64,000 bases of DNA from Lasioglossum baleicum (GCF_051020765.1 NC_134934.1:15266001-15330000); one strand, 5' to 3'; shown: positions 32,653 to 45,102, counted from the first letter of the stretch. Program-made: numbers and translations. Notes: generated from the letters alone by a model not told the origin.

Positions 32653-34542
32653 GTAACGCTATTTCTTGATCGACCAACAATTGCATTTCAAAATCTACCG
32701 TGAAAGAGCCAGGTTCCCGCAGAAACTGCATCGCGTGAAGGTTAGGGTGGCCGTTTTGCGAAATGCTCGTTTCGCCCTAAATTCGGTGTTGTCTACGTGG
32801 GAGGTGTCGGGGCGTCGCGGTTGTTTCCTTCAGCGAAACGGGGAGGATTTCGCGGAAACACCAAGACTGGACGGAAGGATTCTCATGAACCAGATCGCAT
32901 CCTTTGCTTTCGGAAAGGTCTCGTTTAGCGGGTATATGTAGTTCGCAGTGCGGGGAGAACAGAGGGCTTAGGGCCGAGGAACGATGGCTCTAGAGCTAGA
33001 GAAGGAGGCGCCAGGGCGTTCTGGCCGGGGTCAACTAACCTTTTCATTAGGTAACCCCGTGTGTAGGCCGCATCAACCGCGGCCTATAAAGTCCTAAAGC
33101 ATTGACGCAACAACATAGCATAGGGCATCGGGAGAGCCTCTACGAGGAACCAACAACACCGGGGCCCCGCGCGTTTCTTCCGACTATATAATTATATCAG
33201 CGTGCCGAAGATAAGCCTAATAATTTGGTGGCGCCACGGAACACTTTGCTGCTTGGAGACACGCGAACGGTAATTATCACCCGCACCAGATCGACGCAGC
33301 CTGGCCGGTTCCTTGTTTCGGACCCTCGTTCTTCATTGAACCCCGCCGGATCTACCTACGGATCTTTAATCGATCCGAGATCGATCCGAACGCTGCGTGG
33401 GCGGGACACCTTGTCCCTTACAATCCGCCAGATATCTATCAATATCGGTACCCCGCTTTCTAATTAATTTATTGGCTGTATTGAATCCTCGCGATTCCTA
33501 GACTCTCCAGCCGGCTAATTATTGCTCTTGCAAAGACACGGGAACGATAAACTGTCTCGACCACGAAACGATTGCCGAGATCGAGAAAATATCAATGTTA
33601 CTGTGGGTCACCGAATTTTATATATCGATAGGTTTTGCACTTCAAATTCACCCAATTTCACCCATTAAAAATATGTAAAGTTAATGACACTTGAAAAAAT
33701 CTCCCTTGGGTTCAGAAGAAGTCCTATGGACAGTTTAATATGCATAAAGAGAAACAAATCATATAGAATGAACATATTCTAGGTCAGAAGAAATGTTTAG
33801 TTTCCGTGTTAAAATAATTCCGAGAGTGCAAAGGGTTAATATTAATATTAAAAACTGCAATTTTCAGCATCTTGAGACGATCGTAGCTGATTGCAAGGTT
33901 GACCGATTTTCATAAGATTTTCAGAATCTATGTAATTGACACAAAAATATAATAATCTCACATAAAAAGGTTGTAGATTCTTTTCACGTCGTGTAGTGAA
34001 CTGTTCTATCTTCTAGAAGAGTGCAAGTCGGTACGTTCCGATATTAAAAAACTTCAGTGTCCGAATAGTCGGTAGAACCGATGGTAAGTGAAGAACCATT
34101 TTCCCTAGTGTCAGATTCGTTTGGGCCGAGCGCGATGCATCTTTCGTAAAAGATGTCAAGGTACCGGGGCCGGTTAATTGACAGTTTTGCGACTTGACGG
34201 GTGCGCCTGTTCACCGCGCGTCGCTTTGTAATTAGAGGGGGGGCCGAGGAATATCATCAGGAATCTCGTACAGTCACGGGTTAGCGAGCCGTTAGAGATC
34301 ATTAAATCACCGGGCGCCGTGCACCGTATGAAATTATCAAGTCAACGAGTCGATCGGGGGCAAATATACAATTCAACGACACGCGATCCCGGGGTTCCGT
34401 TCAATGAACACTTGATATTCATAACGGGCATTGTCGCGATCGCCGGATGCGCATAATGACGACGAAAAACAGATAGAAATCTTTCGCGAGAGGTATAAGT
34501 GTCCCGTAACGAGGACCGGTCGCGTGGGTGGAAAACGAGATA
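32653..34542. other. Unassigned sequence
   Basis: CpG-rich parts at 32700-33430 and 34120-34500, AT-rich between. Contains a GGCCGC/GCGGCC small hairpin at 33067-33085. Open frames (for example 33225-33467) have no recognisable product. Confidence 0.4.
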
Positions 34543-34544
34543 TA

Positions 34545-35079
34545 CACTCCCGCTCATAAGTCTTAGGACGCCACTGGTTTTTAGTGAAACTCTGGTATTT
34601 CATATGGATTATGAACCTTTAACTGTATTAACTACATAATTTAAATATAATGATAATGATCCAAAACACACGTCAAGAATATCTAAAATCTACTCGGATC
34701 AACTTCGGTGTAATAATTCATTAAAAATTATGAAACGGCCACACCGTACACCAGATTTGAACCCCGTAGAAAAATTATGGGATGTGGATAGACATTTATG
34801 GAATATTTTGGAAAAAGAATGGAATGATATCACAACAGAAAGTATGAAAAAATTGATCACGCGGATGCCAAGAATAGGGGAAACTGTGATAAAGAAACGT
34901 GGCGGATTCTTCGATGAAAAGAAAATATAAATACATATTTGTTTACTTCTATAAATCCTTTCCTTGACATGTAAACCGTTAAATAAGGAAAAATTTGTTC
35001 GCATCCTTCAACGATTATTTCATTTTTACAGAGTCGAGTACAAATATGATCATTGACCTAAGACTTATGAGCGGGAGTG
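34545..35079 (+). mobile_element. Tc1-like element, internally deleted, both inverted repeats and TA duplication
   Basis: The left end CACTCCCGCTCATAAGTC (34545-34562) and the right end GACTTATGAGCGGGAGTG (35062-35079) are perfect inverted repeats of at least 18 bp. A TA dinucleotide flanks each side (34543-34544 and 35080-35081), the Tc1/mariner target duplication. At 535 bp the element is well short of a complete Tc1 transposon (about 1.3-1.7 kb). The missing part is the 5' two-thirds of the transposase. Confidence 0.96.
34640..34930 (+). pseudogene. Tc1-like transposase, C-terminal third
   Basis: The frame opens just after a stop at 34637 and reads FKYNDNDPKHTS, then RPHRTPDLNPVEKLWDVDRH, then MPRIGETVIKKRGG, ending at 34930. 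NDNDPKHTS carries the second catalytic aspartate of the DD34E core, and PDLNPVEKLWD carries the third acidic residue (E of NPVE). The C-terminal MPRxxxxVIKxxGG is typical of the family. The first aspartate and the paired-type DNA-binding domain are absent because of the deletion. The retained part has no internal stop, which suggests the loss is fairly recent. Confidence 0.95.
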
Positions 35080-35081
35080 TA

Positions 35082-35857
35082 CGTTCGACGATTCGTAGAT
35101 AGAAACCCACCCTGGAAAGGGAAGGAGAGAGAGAGAGGGAGAGAGGGCGAAAAACGAAAAATAAAATTTAAAAAAACGCGAAAAAAGGAGATCGTACCGT
35201 GAAACTCGTCCATCTGGCTCGAGTGATAATTACCTTTCGCGTGGTTTCCGAGCATATTCGCGTAGCGCTAGTAAATTGTTAAGCATATCGAGCGGTCGTA
35301 TATCTTGCGTACGATAAAATCGTAATGAATCCCGCGCAGAACAACCTCGGAAATAATCGCGACGGCCGGTTGACCACACGCTATGATATAGGAATCCAAT
35401 TTGTTATTATAATATAGTGTGCTGTTAACGCGGGACAGTTACTCAAGGGAAACTTATGACTCGCCGTGCCGGTGCGTTCGTTTGCGCGTATCGGACCAGG
35501 TGCGATGAATAGAGGCTGCCGATTGTCTAGTTAAGGATTACCGTCCGAAGGTGTCGCTGCGAACTTACTATAAATTACTTGTTTAAACAAGCTCATCGTT
35601 TTTCCTCGCGGCCGCTCCCGAAGAAAGAGACGTACGAGGGCTGCCACTCGTAACTTAAACGTTCGCCACGCGTTCCGGTCTTGACGACTTTATCTTGAAC
35701 AATTTTATTGGCAGAATAACGATAACTACTTGGCGCAATTAATGAAATACGTGCGCGATTAGAGCGCTCAATTTTATGGTGCTGATTCAAATATACGAAA
35801 TGTATGAATTATCCTTTTATGGAAAATCACGAGGTGTTTACTGCTGTTTCTTTGATG
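35082..35857. other. Unassigned sequence
   Basis: A GA-rich patch at 35122-35147, otherwise featureless. No recognisable gene. Confidence 0.4.
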
Positions 35858-36096
35858 ACAAAATTATGAGAAACGGTACTTAGTAGTATCTAAATATTTC
35901 TTTTGCAATTTCATATAAAAGTCACGCTTGAAACTCATTTGTATTATTTGCATTGAATTTCGATTTACATTGGGTTGCTGAGAGTTGAATTTGAATTCAG
36001 ATTTAAATATAATGAGATTGAAAGTTGAATTTCTGAAAAGCTGAATTTGAATTTGAATTTAACTTTCACTTAGACCACTTTCATAATTATGGGGAC
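35858..36096. mobile_element. R2-family element, decayed
   Basis: The right end CTTAGACCACTTTCATAATT is nearly identical to the right ends at 3079 and 10156. A plausible left end, AAAATTATGAGAAACGGTAC, lies at 35859. The interior includes a run of TTGAATTTGAATT-type repeats (35985-36060). Confidence 0.6.
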
Positions 36097-38566
36097 AATT
36101 GTGAAACGCACGATCCCACTTAAAAATGAAAACTGACCATCGCAAAAAGCAACAACAATGAAGGTGGTATAATTCGAGGGTTGCGCGGGATGGCTCGCGG
36201 GTTTGAGTCGCGTGCACAAGTGTTTTGGCTGGATCAATAAACAAAATCTTCGGTGCGCAAGGCAACGTGTCAAAAGCGTGTGGAAAACTCGAAACATGGC
36301 CGCGCGTAAAAATCTTGTTGTCCGGACACTTGTGACAAAAGCTAGCGTTGCGCTCGATTAAACTGTCGAAAAAGGCGACATGATCGAAGGGGGACAAAGG
36401 TTCGGAGGCCGTTCGATTACGAATGATCAATTGCGCCTGGCTCGCTGACGGAACGGTGAAAAATATAAAAAGCGGCGTGGACAGATGATGGCGGACGCGA
36501 AATCGTCGAACGACGCGGGGGTTTGCAAAAGTTGCCGGATGAAAGGCCGAAATCGGGCGCGCATGGCATGGCATGGCATGGCAGGGCCGTTCGTAACAAA
36601 CAATTATTATTAAGCGGTGGTATCCGTTCGGTTCCGTGTGACATGAACGCAACTAGACAGACAGGCAGACAGACAAGCTCTCAGCCCGAGGGAATCCGAC
36701 ACAGAAAATCGACTATCTACTAGATTCAATGGATCGCCGCAGTACCGGGACGTGCCCCAGACATTCCTACTGAAATTCGATTTACATAAGAGACGCGACG
36801 GCTTGTAATACGTACCCCACGATTTTACTTTCAACCGAGGGATTGCTTTTCCGTATTTTCCTCGGAACCAGAAACTCGATTTGATCTCCCGTGGCAACGC
36901 GTAAGGGATGCGTTCTCACCGTTCGCGGCACTCTTCGATTACAAAAGAGCGGCCCGATTGTGTACACCGTGGATCATGCGCGTGTACTGTCAATTTATAC
37001 ACCGCTATTTGTCAAATTATAGTTTCCGAATTTATCAGATGTGGGATTTACTTCGATCCTGCGGGATCTCACGGGACTAAGGATTTAGTTCTTCGATCAA
37101 ATACATATTTCACACAGAAACAAATTTGACTTTAATTAATGAGATAATTCATAAATCTACATAATCTAAAATCAATATAAAAATCTACGTAAATCTAGAT
37201 TAAAGTAAATCTTTTTTTGGAAATCAAACTATAATTTAAATGTATTATATGTAGAGTTGTGATCATTTAAATACATTGTATTTTATATACACAGTATTTG
37301 AATTAATTGTAATTGCAGTACATAATTCTCAAGAATCGAAATACAATGTAATTGAAATAAAATGCAATTGAAATACAATATAATGTAAATTACTGAATGT
37401 GTAGATTACTCGCTTAATGTGAAGAATATCTTTCATTTATATCCGTGCTTCTTCCGTTTCGCATTCTCAGACAACTCAATTTTATGTTCATGTTTATGAG
37501 GATATCTTATATCCCTGGTTTAAATAGCATTTGCTAAAAATTCCAATTGAATATATAGTAGCGATCAACGAAGAATAGTTCCGCAGATCGAGGGAAACGA
37601 TCCGATTCGCGTATCACGGAAAAATTTCGCCGAATCAAATGATCGAACGATAGTTTCGAGGCGAGGACGCTTAGAAAGATGTGGTTCGGCCAGGCGGAAC
37701 TATACTTAAGCGAGTTCCGCTAAAGATATTCATTAGCGAGCGACGCGGATCCCGCCGAAAAGTTGGTGGTCATCACGATCATCGGGCATCATCATCATCA
37801 TTACGCCGGGGAACCGTATCTAAAAATCAAGATGCTTATCTTGGTCGGCGTGGTTTGGAATTTGCTACGTTAAAATTCCTTCTGATTTTCTCGAAACGAA
37901 GCAAAACCAAGCTGATTTGAATATACCGCCGCCAGTTTAACTGCTGCTACGTGTATGCGCGGATCCGTACAAATTGCCGGATCCTGCACCACCACACGCG
38001 CAACCCACAAGCATATGGAACAGCACCAGCAACAGCAGGCCCCAGGGATATGCATAAGGAATGCGCGTTCTGGGCTTTCTTGCCCGAGAGTAGCGGCAAA
38101 GGACGAGAAGCAGATACATAGATGGACGGATGGACGAGCCGACGCGACGCGGAGGAACGAATGAACAGAATGCGCGTGCGTGGGCGGAACTACGGCTTAC
38201 ACGTGTTTCCACGTAGAACCCCAAGGTTGGAGAACGTACACCAACCCGTTCAGCATAACACGGCGAAACGATGATGCGAGCGTACTCTCGCGATCCCCGA
38301 GATTCTGTTAACGTTTCGTACCCTCTAAAAACCTGGTTCCCACTTTTCCAGCAAGATCAGAGAGTGATCAACAAGCAAAAATATTTTCGGTCATTGCAAA
38401 AGTCTCAATATGTTTCTAATTTGATTGAATATACAGTCAGTTTCACAATTGATGGCACACTGTATTAGTTTACCATATAATATGTACTATAATACTGAAT
38501 ATTTTGGTAAAATTGCATTCTGTTTGAATTGCAACTTTTTACCACGTTTTTATTACCTCGGTTTCT
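36097..38566. other. Unassigned sequence with small repeats
   Basis: Includes a (GCATG)n array (36561-36583), a CAGACAGG run (36656-36675), an AT-rich stretch rich in AATACAAT and AATTG motifs (37250-37400) and a CATCATCATCATCATTA tract (37788-37804). Frames open at 36059-36652 on - and 37681-38164 have no recognisable product. Confidence 0.4.
36561..36583. repeat. (GCATG)n microsatellite
   Basis: Four and a half 5-bp units, GCATGGCATGGCATGGCATG followed by GCA. Confidence 0.9.
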
Positions 38567-38585
38567 TGTCTGTCTGTCTGTCTGT
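38567..38585. repeat. (TGTC)n microsatellite
   Basis: TGTCTGTCTGTCTGTCTGT. A shorter TGTCTGTCTGTTCG follows at 38689, suggesting the flanking sequence was duplicated. Confidence 0.85.
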
Positions 38586-38706
38586 TCGGTACAAATTTTG
38601 CAATTGATTTTAAACTAACTTCCCGATGAGCTAGAGACTTGAAACTTTAAACATAGCTCAGAACTCATTATTCAGAACATATTATCTTGTCTGTCTGTTC
38701 GTTAGA

Positions 38707-38904
38707 GAGTGTTCCCAACCTTTATGCTACTACGCCTCGCTGAGAAGAAATTTCTTTTCCGCGCCTCTCCCTATCTCTTAATAGATATAATAATATAGAC
38801 ACGTTTTAAATAATAATAGCTTTATTACAACAATATACTGGCGTAAAAAAAATTTTGGCGCCTCCCCTGGCAATAGTCCGCACCTCCCAGGCTGGAAACC
38901 GCTG
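38707..38904. mobile_element. hAT-type short non-autonomous element
   Basis: The left end AGTGTTCCCAACCTTTATG and the right end CCCAGGCTGGAAACCGCTG are imperfect inverted repeats of the CAGTGxTTCCCAACCT kind, common in hAT elements. The interior is AT-rich with CGCCTC near both ends (38729 and 38861). The flanking octamers TCGTTAGA and CTATACAT do not match, so the duplication has decayed or the ends are off by a few bases. Confidence 0.65.
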
Positions 38905-39040
38905 CTATACATATAACTCCAAATAATCAAATTTTGCAAAAACTTTAACAGCTTATATCTCAATAACTATTTCTTTGCGACATGTGACTTCTGTAAAATT
39001 TTTTCTCTTCTGAATGAGTAGAAGGTGTTGATGTAAAAGA

Positions 39041-39556
39041 TTATTTAAATAAAAAAAATGGTTAATATACCACGTTTTTAAGACGGACTAAAAAGTATAA
39101 AATAATTTTTCCTAGCCCCATACAGATTCCTAACTCCATACAGATAGTCCTGAAAATTTGTAATTGTGAATTTCGAATAGCTATGAAAATACATGTAAGA
39201 TTTAAAACGAAAAACGTGGGGAACATACAATATACATATATAGATAATTGATGCATGAATAGTTCACCTAGGTCACTAACAATTTTATTGCACTGCAAAT
39301 GATATGAACATTGTGCGAATTTTCTCAGCGACAACTACTCTTTACACTCCTTACTGTTATCTTGCGCCCCACATTTTTCGTTTTAAATCTTACAAGTATT
39401 TTCATAGCTATTCAAAATTCACAATCACAAATTTTCAGGACTATCTGTATGTGTATGGGGTTAGAAATCTGTATGGGGCTAGGAAAAATTATTTTACCCT
39501 TTTTAGTCCGTCTTAAAAACGTGGTATATTAACAATTTTTTTTTTATTTAAATAAT
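39041..39556. mobile_element. Foldback element: ~180-bp inverted arms, 145-bp spacer
   Basis: The left arm (39041-39221) contains TTATTTAAAT, TAATATACCACGTTTTTAAG, CCTAGCCCCATACAGATTCC and TTTAAAACGAAAAACGTGGG. The right arm (39367-39556) carries the complements in reverse order (CCCCACATTTTTCGTTTTAA to ACGTGGTATATTAA and ATTTAAATAA). Near its inner edge each arm has a CATACAGAT doublet. The spacer is unique. No coding capacity. Confidence 0.94.
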
Positions 39557-39615
39557 TTTTATTTGGGTTTGTGACGAAAATTTAAAAAATATACATTTGT
39601 CAATTGGTTTACAAG

Positions 39616-39776
39616 TCGACAGTGGATCTTTATGCGAAATAAAAATTTTCTACCTGAATTGCAACGATCTAGAGTGAGATAGACATTTAAATTAACTATT
39701 TTAAAATTCTTCTAATGTTTTTACTGTTTTAAATTACACCCACCCATTTTTCGTCATAAATGCGAAAAATTCTGTA
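39616..39776. mobile_element. TAGACTG-family element, type B
   Basis: The left end TCGACAGTGGATCTTTATGC is the family end with three changes. The interior has GAATTGCAACGATCT and TTTTTACTGTTTTAAATTAC, then ACCCATTTTTCGTCATAAAT; the right terminal repeat breaks off at GCGAAAAATTCTG. Non-coding. Confidence 0.75.
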
Positions 39777-41343
39777 CAACTATTTTATGTTGGTCTGTGT
39801 GAAAAGTTAGAAAATATGTTTCGCGAACATGTGTTAGTCGTATTCTGAAAATTTCGTCGAGCAATGTTCACTTTCTCCTCCTTCGCCTCCCTATTTTATA
39901 CGGCGTTTTACTGACAGCTATCATTAACTTTGTGACGACGGCAAACGCGTAATGAAAAGGTGACTGCTCTCTGCATAAGTTAATACGACTATACACGTGA
40001 TTACAATATTTACGTAATTAAAATTCATATAAAGGAAAATTACATATACCTTAGATTGTATCGGTACAGGAATGGTATAAGTATAGTTCTTTGGGTCTGC
40101 ATCTTTTTATTAGCCACGTGAAGAACGTACTGCCCTTATGAGATATCGACGTGACGAAGTAGCCGATAATTTACAGTCTATAAATAAAATATATACAAAG
40201 AAACTGGTCGACAATATCCTAGGAAGATTTTTCAAAATCCATCTTCATCTAATAGACACAATAAGAAGTAAAAGAAGAAATTCTCTCAATGTTTCTAATG
40301 TTTATCCATCATGATCGCATAAAATCCGTCGTCTACAAATTAGTAAGAGCGGCAAATTCCCTAAGTTGCAATTCTGTGCCGATAAACAACCTGACCCGCC
40401 CTCATTTTAGACGTCTCTCTTTTCTGCACAAAACATTCCGCGCTTTTACTCGAGCGACCCGGCCTTTTGAATGATTTATACACCACTCAAAACCAAAGAT
40501 GAGAAGAAGAAGAAGAAGAAGAAGAAGACGACGACGAAGAAGAGGTAATACCTAACAAAAGGGCAAAGTGGAAGATTAGAGGCGATTATCGTGGATCAGG
40601 TGCGCGCACATTCGGCCGTAACTCAGACGGCCGGACGCGTGGGTGGCTTACCTGTGTCCGGACGATGAAGGAGGCACTTCCTTGTACGTGCACCGACAAA
40701 GAATTCCCCGTCCGTTTCAACACATTCCCGTAATTGACCTTGGGATTGTTACACGCGAGACCTGATCGATCAGACAGCCACGAGGATGCGAGATAATTGC
40801 GGAGAAAGGGCGATTTTAATTGGCCTCGATCATTAGTCTCGATCTCTCTGAGGAAACTAGTCCTGCGTCCCTCGAATGGCGGGACATGGGTCCGTTCTTA
40901 CCCAGAACTGAATTTTCTCAACGTAGAAACGTCTCCTCCACATTCATATCATTTTGGGACACCCTGTTCGCATGAAATGAAAAGAATTTTGTTCTATGAT
41001 CTATGGCGATTTTTCAGGCAACTTAAAGATCCTATGCTCGTAGAATTTCATGTTTTTCATTAGCAAAAAATTGAGTTCTATGACTTTTTACGGCTTTACT
41101 TAAGATGCAATCTGCGCCGCCTAAAAAATGTTGAAACAGAGGGTAATCTGGTGGTACATCATTTCAATAAACAGCACACAACTTTTTCTTTCGTGCACTG
41201 CATTTTTACCCTTGCCGTAATAAGAAAGCGAAAGGTGATGGAAACGCGTACTTTGATTTCGCATATTTGATGCGACGACAAAAAAATGCTTGAAAGGTTA
41301 GAGAACAGTACAAGCCAGGAAATGCGATTTAAAATAAGGACAA
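39777..41343. other. Unassigned sequence with a GAA tract
   Basis: A (GAA)n/(GAC)n tract at 40502-40545 and a CpG-richer patch at 40570-40900. GGGACACCCTGTTCG at 40957 resembles the ACAGGGTGTCC edge in reverse, without a partner. No gene recognised. Confidence 0.4.
40502..40545. repeat. (GAA)n/(ACG)n trinucleotide tract
   Basis: AGAAGAAGAAGAAGAAGAAG passing into ACGACGACGAAGAAGAGG; about 14 triplets. Confidence 0.92.
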
Positions 41344-41351
41344 GTAATAAC

Positions 41352-41949
41352 TAGACTGCGCGGATCTTTATACAAAATAAAACAGAGTTGGGCATTAATC
41401 GATTAAAATTTTAATCATGATTAATCATGAATTTTGAAGTCAATTGAAGTCGATTGAATCGTCACTCGTTGATTAAAAAAAGAAATCATGGAGAAAAACG
41501 TACAAGCACGTAAACAGAGTTTATATTATAGACCAAATGACAATACACTTAAACTCAGTTTACATTTTTGTCAGTATTCATATATCGTTTTGATTCCGTA
41601 TTTCATTTCGAAATTTCAGCAATTAATCATTAATCAATTATCCGATCAACGATTACAATTAACAGGAATGTAATCATTGCTCGCAATTAACGACTAAACT
41701 AGGAGATTGTTAATTAATTAATTGTTAATTGCGATTATAACGATTGAAGTAGTTTAGTCGTCAATCGTTGATTAAATTTCCCAACTCTGAAATAAAAATT
41801 GTCTGCATCGATTGCAATGGATAGAAACCAACCAGAATGTTATTTCAACAGAGGAGAAATCATGTATTGAATTCTTCAGTTCTGAAATTCAACAATTTCG
41901 AGTTTCATCTACTGAATTTTGCTGCACATGCATAAAGATCCGCAGTCTA
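41352..41949. mobile_element. TAGACTG-family type B element interrupted by a second hAT-type element
   Basis: Outer ends TAGACTGCGCGGATCTTTAT and GCATAAAGATCCGCAGTCTA, with flanking octamers GTAATAAC (41344-41351) and ATAATAAC (41950-41957), 7 of 8 identical. Removing the inner insertion and one copy of its duplication would leave an element of about 183 bp, the normal size of the family. Confidence 0.92.
41383..41789. mobile_element. Nested hAT-type short element with perfect 8-bp target duplication
   Basis: Starts CAGAGTTGGGCATTAATCGA and ends GATTAAATTTCCCAACTCTG, inverted ends of the hAT type, with AAATAAAA directly repeated on both sides (41375-41382 and 41790-41797). The 407-bp interior is dense in GATTAA/TTAATC motifs in both orientations and has no coding remains. 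It inserted into an existing TAGACTG copy, so it is the younger of the two. Confidence 0.95.
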
Positions 41950-41957
41950 ATAATAAC

Positions 41958-43119
41958 AAAGGGAAGCTATGTCATGCAAAAAAAGAAAAATTTACCTTGA
42001 AGAAGAGGGGGGGGGCAGGACAATTCTGCGGTCCATATTATAAAGAGGTATGTTAGTTGTGACGTACTTTTGTACACCCTGTACTAACCTAAGATCTAAC
42101 GTTAAGCAGGCTGACGAGAGGCCGTGCGTTTGTGAGATCAGGCGGGAACCGTCTGGGAATCGGGCATTAACGAAAAGGACATAATCGCCGGGCCTCGGAG
42201 CAGGTATAACCCTGGGAACGCGGGAGAGAGCATCGCGATGATATCACGGTGGATCTAAAGCAATCGGATTAGAATTACGAAATTACGCACGGCGACCGCG
42301 CGAATGCCAACGAAAGAAAGGGGAGGGTGGTCTGTGTGGGCCCAGGTCCTTCGTTTGTGTATGTATACAGGGGTCCCGTGCGCTCCTCGCCGAATTCAGT
42401 CCCCGTCCGAAGGGGGTAAGGACTGTATCATTTGCTGGATTAGCATAATCACCGGGAACTTTTATTGCGCGCGCGGGATCGCAGAAACGCCGCGCTGGTA
42501 GCAAATGCGCCGAATGAAATAATGAATAGCACAGTTTCTGGTATTCGATGATTATACGCATCGCGAGCCACGAAATTATAGATTTGCGGTTTCGGCGGTG
42601 GCGTCCCGGGCTTCTCGTATCGAAGAAACGAACGAGAACCGGGGAAAGGACAGAAAGGGAAGCGGAGGCGGTGGCCCCCGGACGGGGAAGAACGAGACGG
42701 AATAGATACAGACGGAGAAAAGACAGAGAGACTAGAAAAAAGATCGACGCGAAAACGGCCACGATGAGATGTATACTTGGAGGGGGTGGAACGAAACGTT
42801 TTTGCCCTGGAAATTGCAGACCGAATCTCCAGCCGCGGCCGGACTTTACGCGTCTAAATCGGCCAAGAATTTCACGAAATTTTATATGTTCCCAGCGCGG
42901 CGCGGCGCTGGGAATTATACACTTCGAGTAGAATCTTTTCCATTGTATGCATGGCTCTGTAACGCGGTCGCTCGGCCAATCAGGGCAGCCCTTTCATGCT
43001 TTTCTAAAAGGTTATTATTGTGTTTCAGTTTATCAAGTCGTTCATTCAATTTGTGTGGGCACTACATATTTATTGCACTTTCACAGTAATTTAATGATTT
43101 GTTGGACAAAGTGATTATG
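41958..43119. other. GC-rich island (42100-42930) and flanks; no identified gene
   Basis: A G9 run at 42007-42015, then CpG-rich DNA. Frames are open on both strands over the same interval (42283-42762 - and 42548-42931 +), so neither is evidence of a gene. CGGCGCGGCGCTGG near 42900 is a short GC palindrome. Confidence 0.35.
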
Positions 43120-43256
43120 AGCGGAAATCAAATTTTACCTAACCAATGTCTGTTGCAATCGGTGTACAAGATTTTTATTTTGCACGATGACGTGTATACT
43201 GTTTTAAATTACACCTACTCATTTTTGTGATAAATGCATACACAATCCACTGTCCA
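43120..43256. mobile_element. TAGACTG-family element, type B, decayed
   Basis: GTTGCAATCGGTGTACAAGA, TTTTTATTTTGCACGATGAC and CTGTTTTAAATTACACCTAC follow the type B order, ending in ATAAATGCATACACAATCCA CTGTCCA, a mutated family end. The interior is shortened. Confidence 0.65.
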
Positions 43257-45102
43257 CTTATAAATTCTACATATTCTACCTCGATATGCTCTTTAATTGT
43301 ATCTTCACTAAATTACTTATGCACAATCGACATTCTCGCAACACAGAATCTGATAACAAGCCTCCAAGAAGTCTCTTATCTTTTTAAGGACATCTAGCTC
43401 TGATGTTGATAAAGTTCCTCCAGGAAATCAGCAATCATGAATGCAAATAACACATGCTGCGCGCCAGCACAGCTATAGTTTCTGAACTGTGACATTACGC
43501 AGTGGAATAAGATTCGATAAAGTAGAATGTTAAAAAGAGGTTTATTCGCATTCGTGCCTTTGGGTACTCATTAAGCGGTTTCCGTAGTTCGCGAACGTGT
43601 ACTCAGCGTATGAAGAACAATTTCTACAAATATAATTTGCAAACAAACCATTGGAATACGTTCCACTAGAACCAGATGGACAATGTAGATAAAAGTGGCG
43701 GAAATGTAACGGAGGAAAGAAATTTTCCGACAAAGTACGCTTATTTGTGGAAAACGGATAGCAATCAGTGTGTGAATACATAAAGTGCTAAAGGCGTTAG
43801 ACCACCTGCCAATCGCTAATTATGCTTAATAACGTTGCGTGAATTCGATAAGGAAGGTGTAGATTTATCTTTTTCATGCCCACTGTTTTAAATATTCAAA
43901 ATAATGTATCAAAGCCATACTAATTTCATAGACCCTCGCAGTCACGTTTGAAAGAATGGGCACAGTGTTAGCTGCTTAGAAGCGTGATGAGCTACGAGAA
44001 GTGCAAAAAAAAAACGTACGAACGCGCTAGACGAAAAAGATACAAAAATGAGAAAACGAGGCAAGGATACAAAAGTACCAGGTATTAAGCGTACGCCTGA
44101 GAAAATGAGTGTTTATGGTCCTTACACCGCAATTATTATCGAATAAAGCGTCGTTTATGAGGCCTGCCCGCAAATGACACTCGTAACTTCGTAACCTCTA
44201 ATTCTGGGGTCGTTGCGATCGCGCGTCCTTCACAATTGGGAAACTTTCTACCTTTTTTGCGACACTGTTTCATAATGATACAGTTTTTTCGACATACTCC
44301 CTCAAACTCTCGTGTCATTTTTAACAATTGTAGAAAAGAAATCTGGCAAGAAATACGGTACAACTATAAATTTTCGTCCATAGAAGGTAGATCAAATATG
44401 TATTTTCATTTCCTTACTTGTGAAAAACGAGCAAAATTTAATTTACAAACTTGAACTATTTCTATAATCTCGAGTCTTCTGGAAATTGATATTGAATTCG
44501 AGTTGATTCCTGTTCAATTAGAATTAATCTATTACAGAATCCAAGATTGCACGTTGACAAATGAAAGAACACATTGTTCTTGTTACCCACCGACGAGATT
44601 TAATGAAATTGTAAATAATGGATCCTGGAGTTCGTAACGATCGGGCGAGCAGTTTCGTAATAGCTCCGTAGCCAGTCTCGACACCCTTAAGATAAGGGTG
44701 AGCCGTCAAAGGAAAATTATCCGGGAAATGAAATTGGGAAATCACACTCACGAGAGCGGACTGGGAAATCATTTCCTCGGACGATGTCTGGTGGCGTTTC
44801 GTAATAGTTCGAAACTCAAACGATACAGCACGATTTAACTAACTCTTGGGAACAGGTGGGTTTAGTCTAGCCCAATTATACACCCGGTCATTATAAACTT
44901 CGGGGAACGGAAACATTGTTACCCGACGAATTTCTTTCGCCGTGATCGTTATTCGATGAGAGATCGACTGCTACAAAAACTATAGAGTTCCTCCAAGAAT
45001 TATTTGATTACAGATTCGTATGTTTTATGATTGACGATCGTAGTTTTGTAATTTAATTTATTTATAGTCTAGATCATTAACGACTACAATTGTAGTTAGT
45101 AC
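43257..45102. other. Unassigned sequence
   Basis: Mixed composition; frames at 43542-43781, 44136-44363 and 44524-44772 on the minus strand have no recognisable product. No RNA gene or mobile element seen. Confidence 0.4.

Noticed and set aside
36010..36060. TTGAATTTGAATT run as a separate minisatellite
   Set aside because: Too short and irregular, and it lies inside the decayed R2-family copy, so it is described there.
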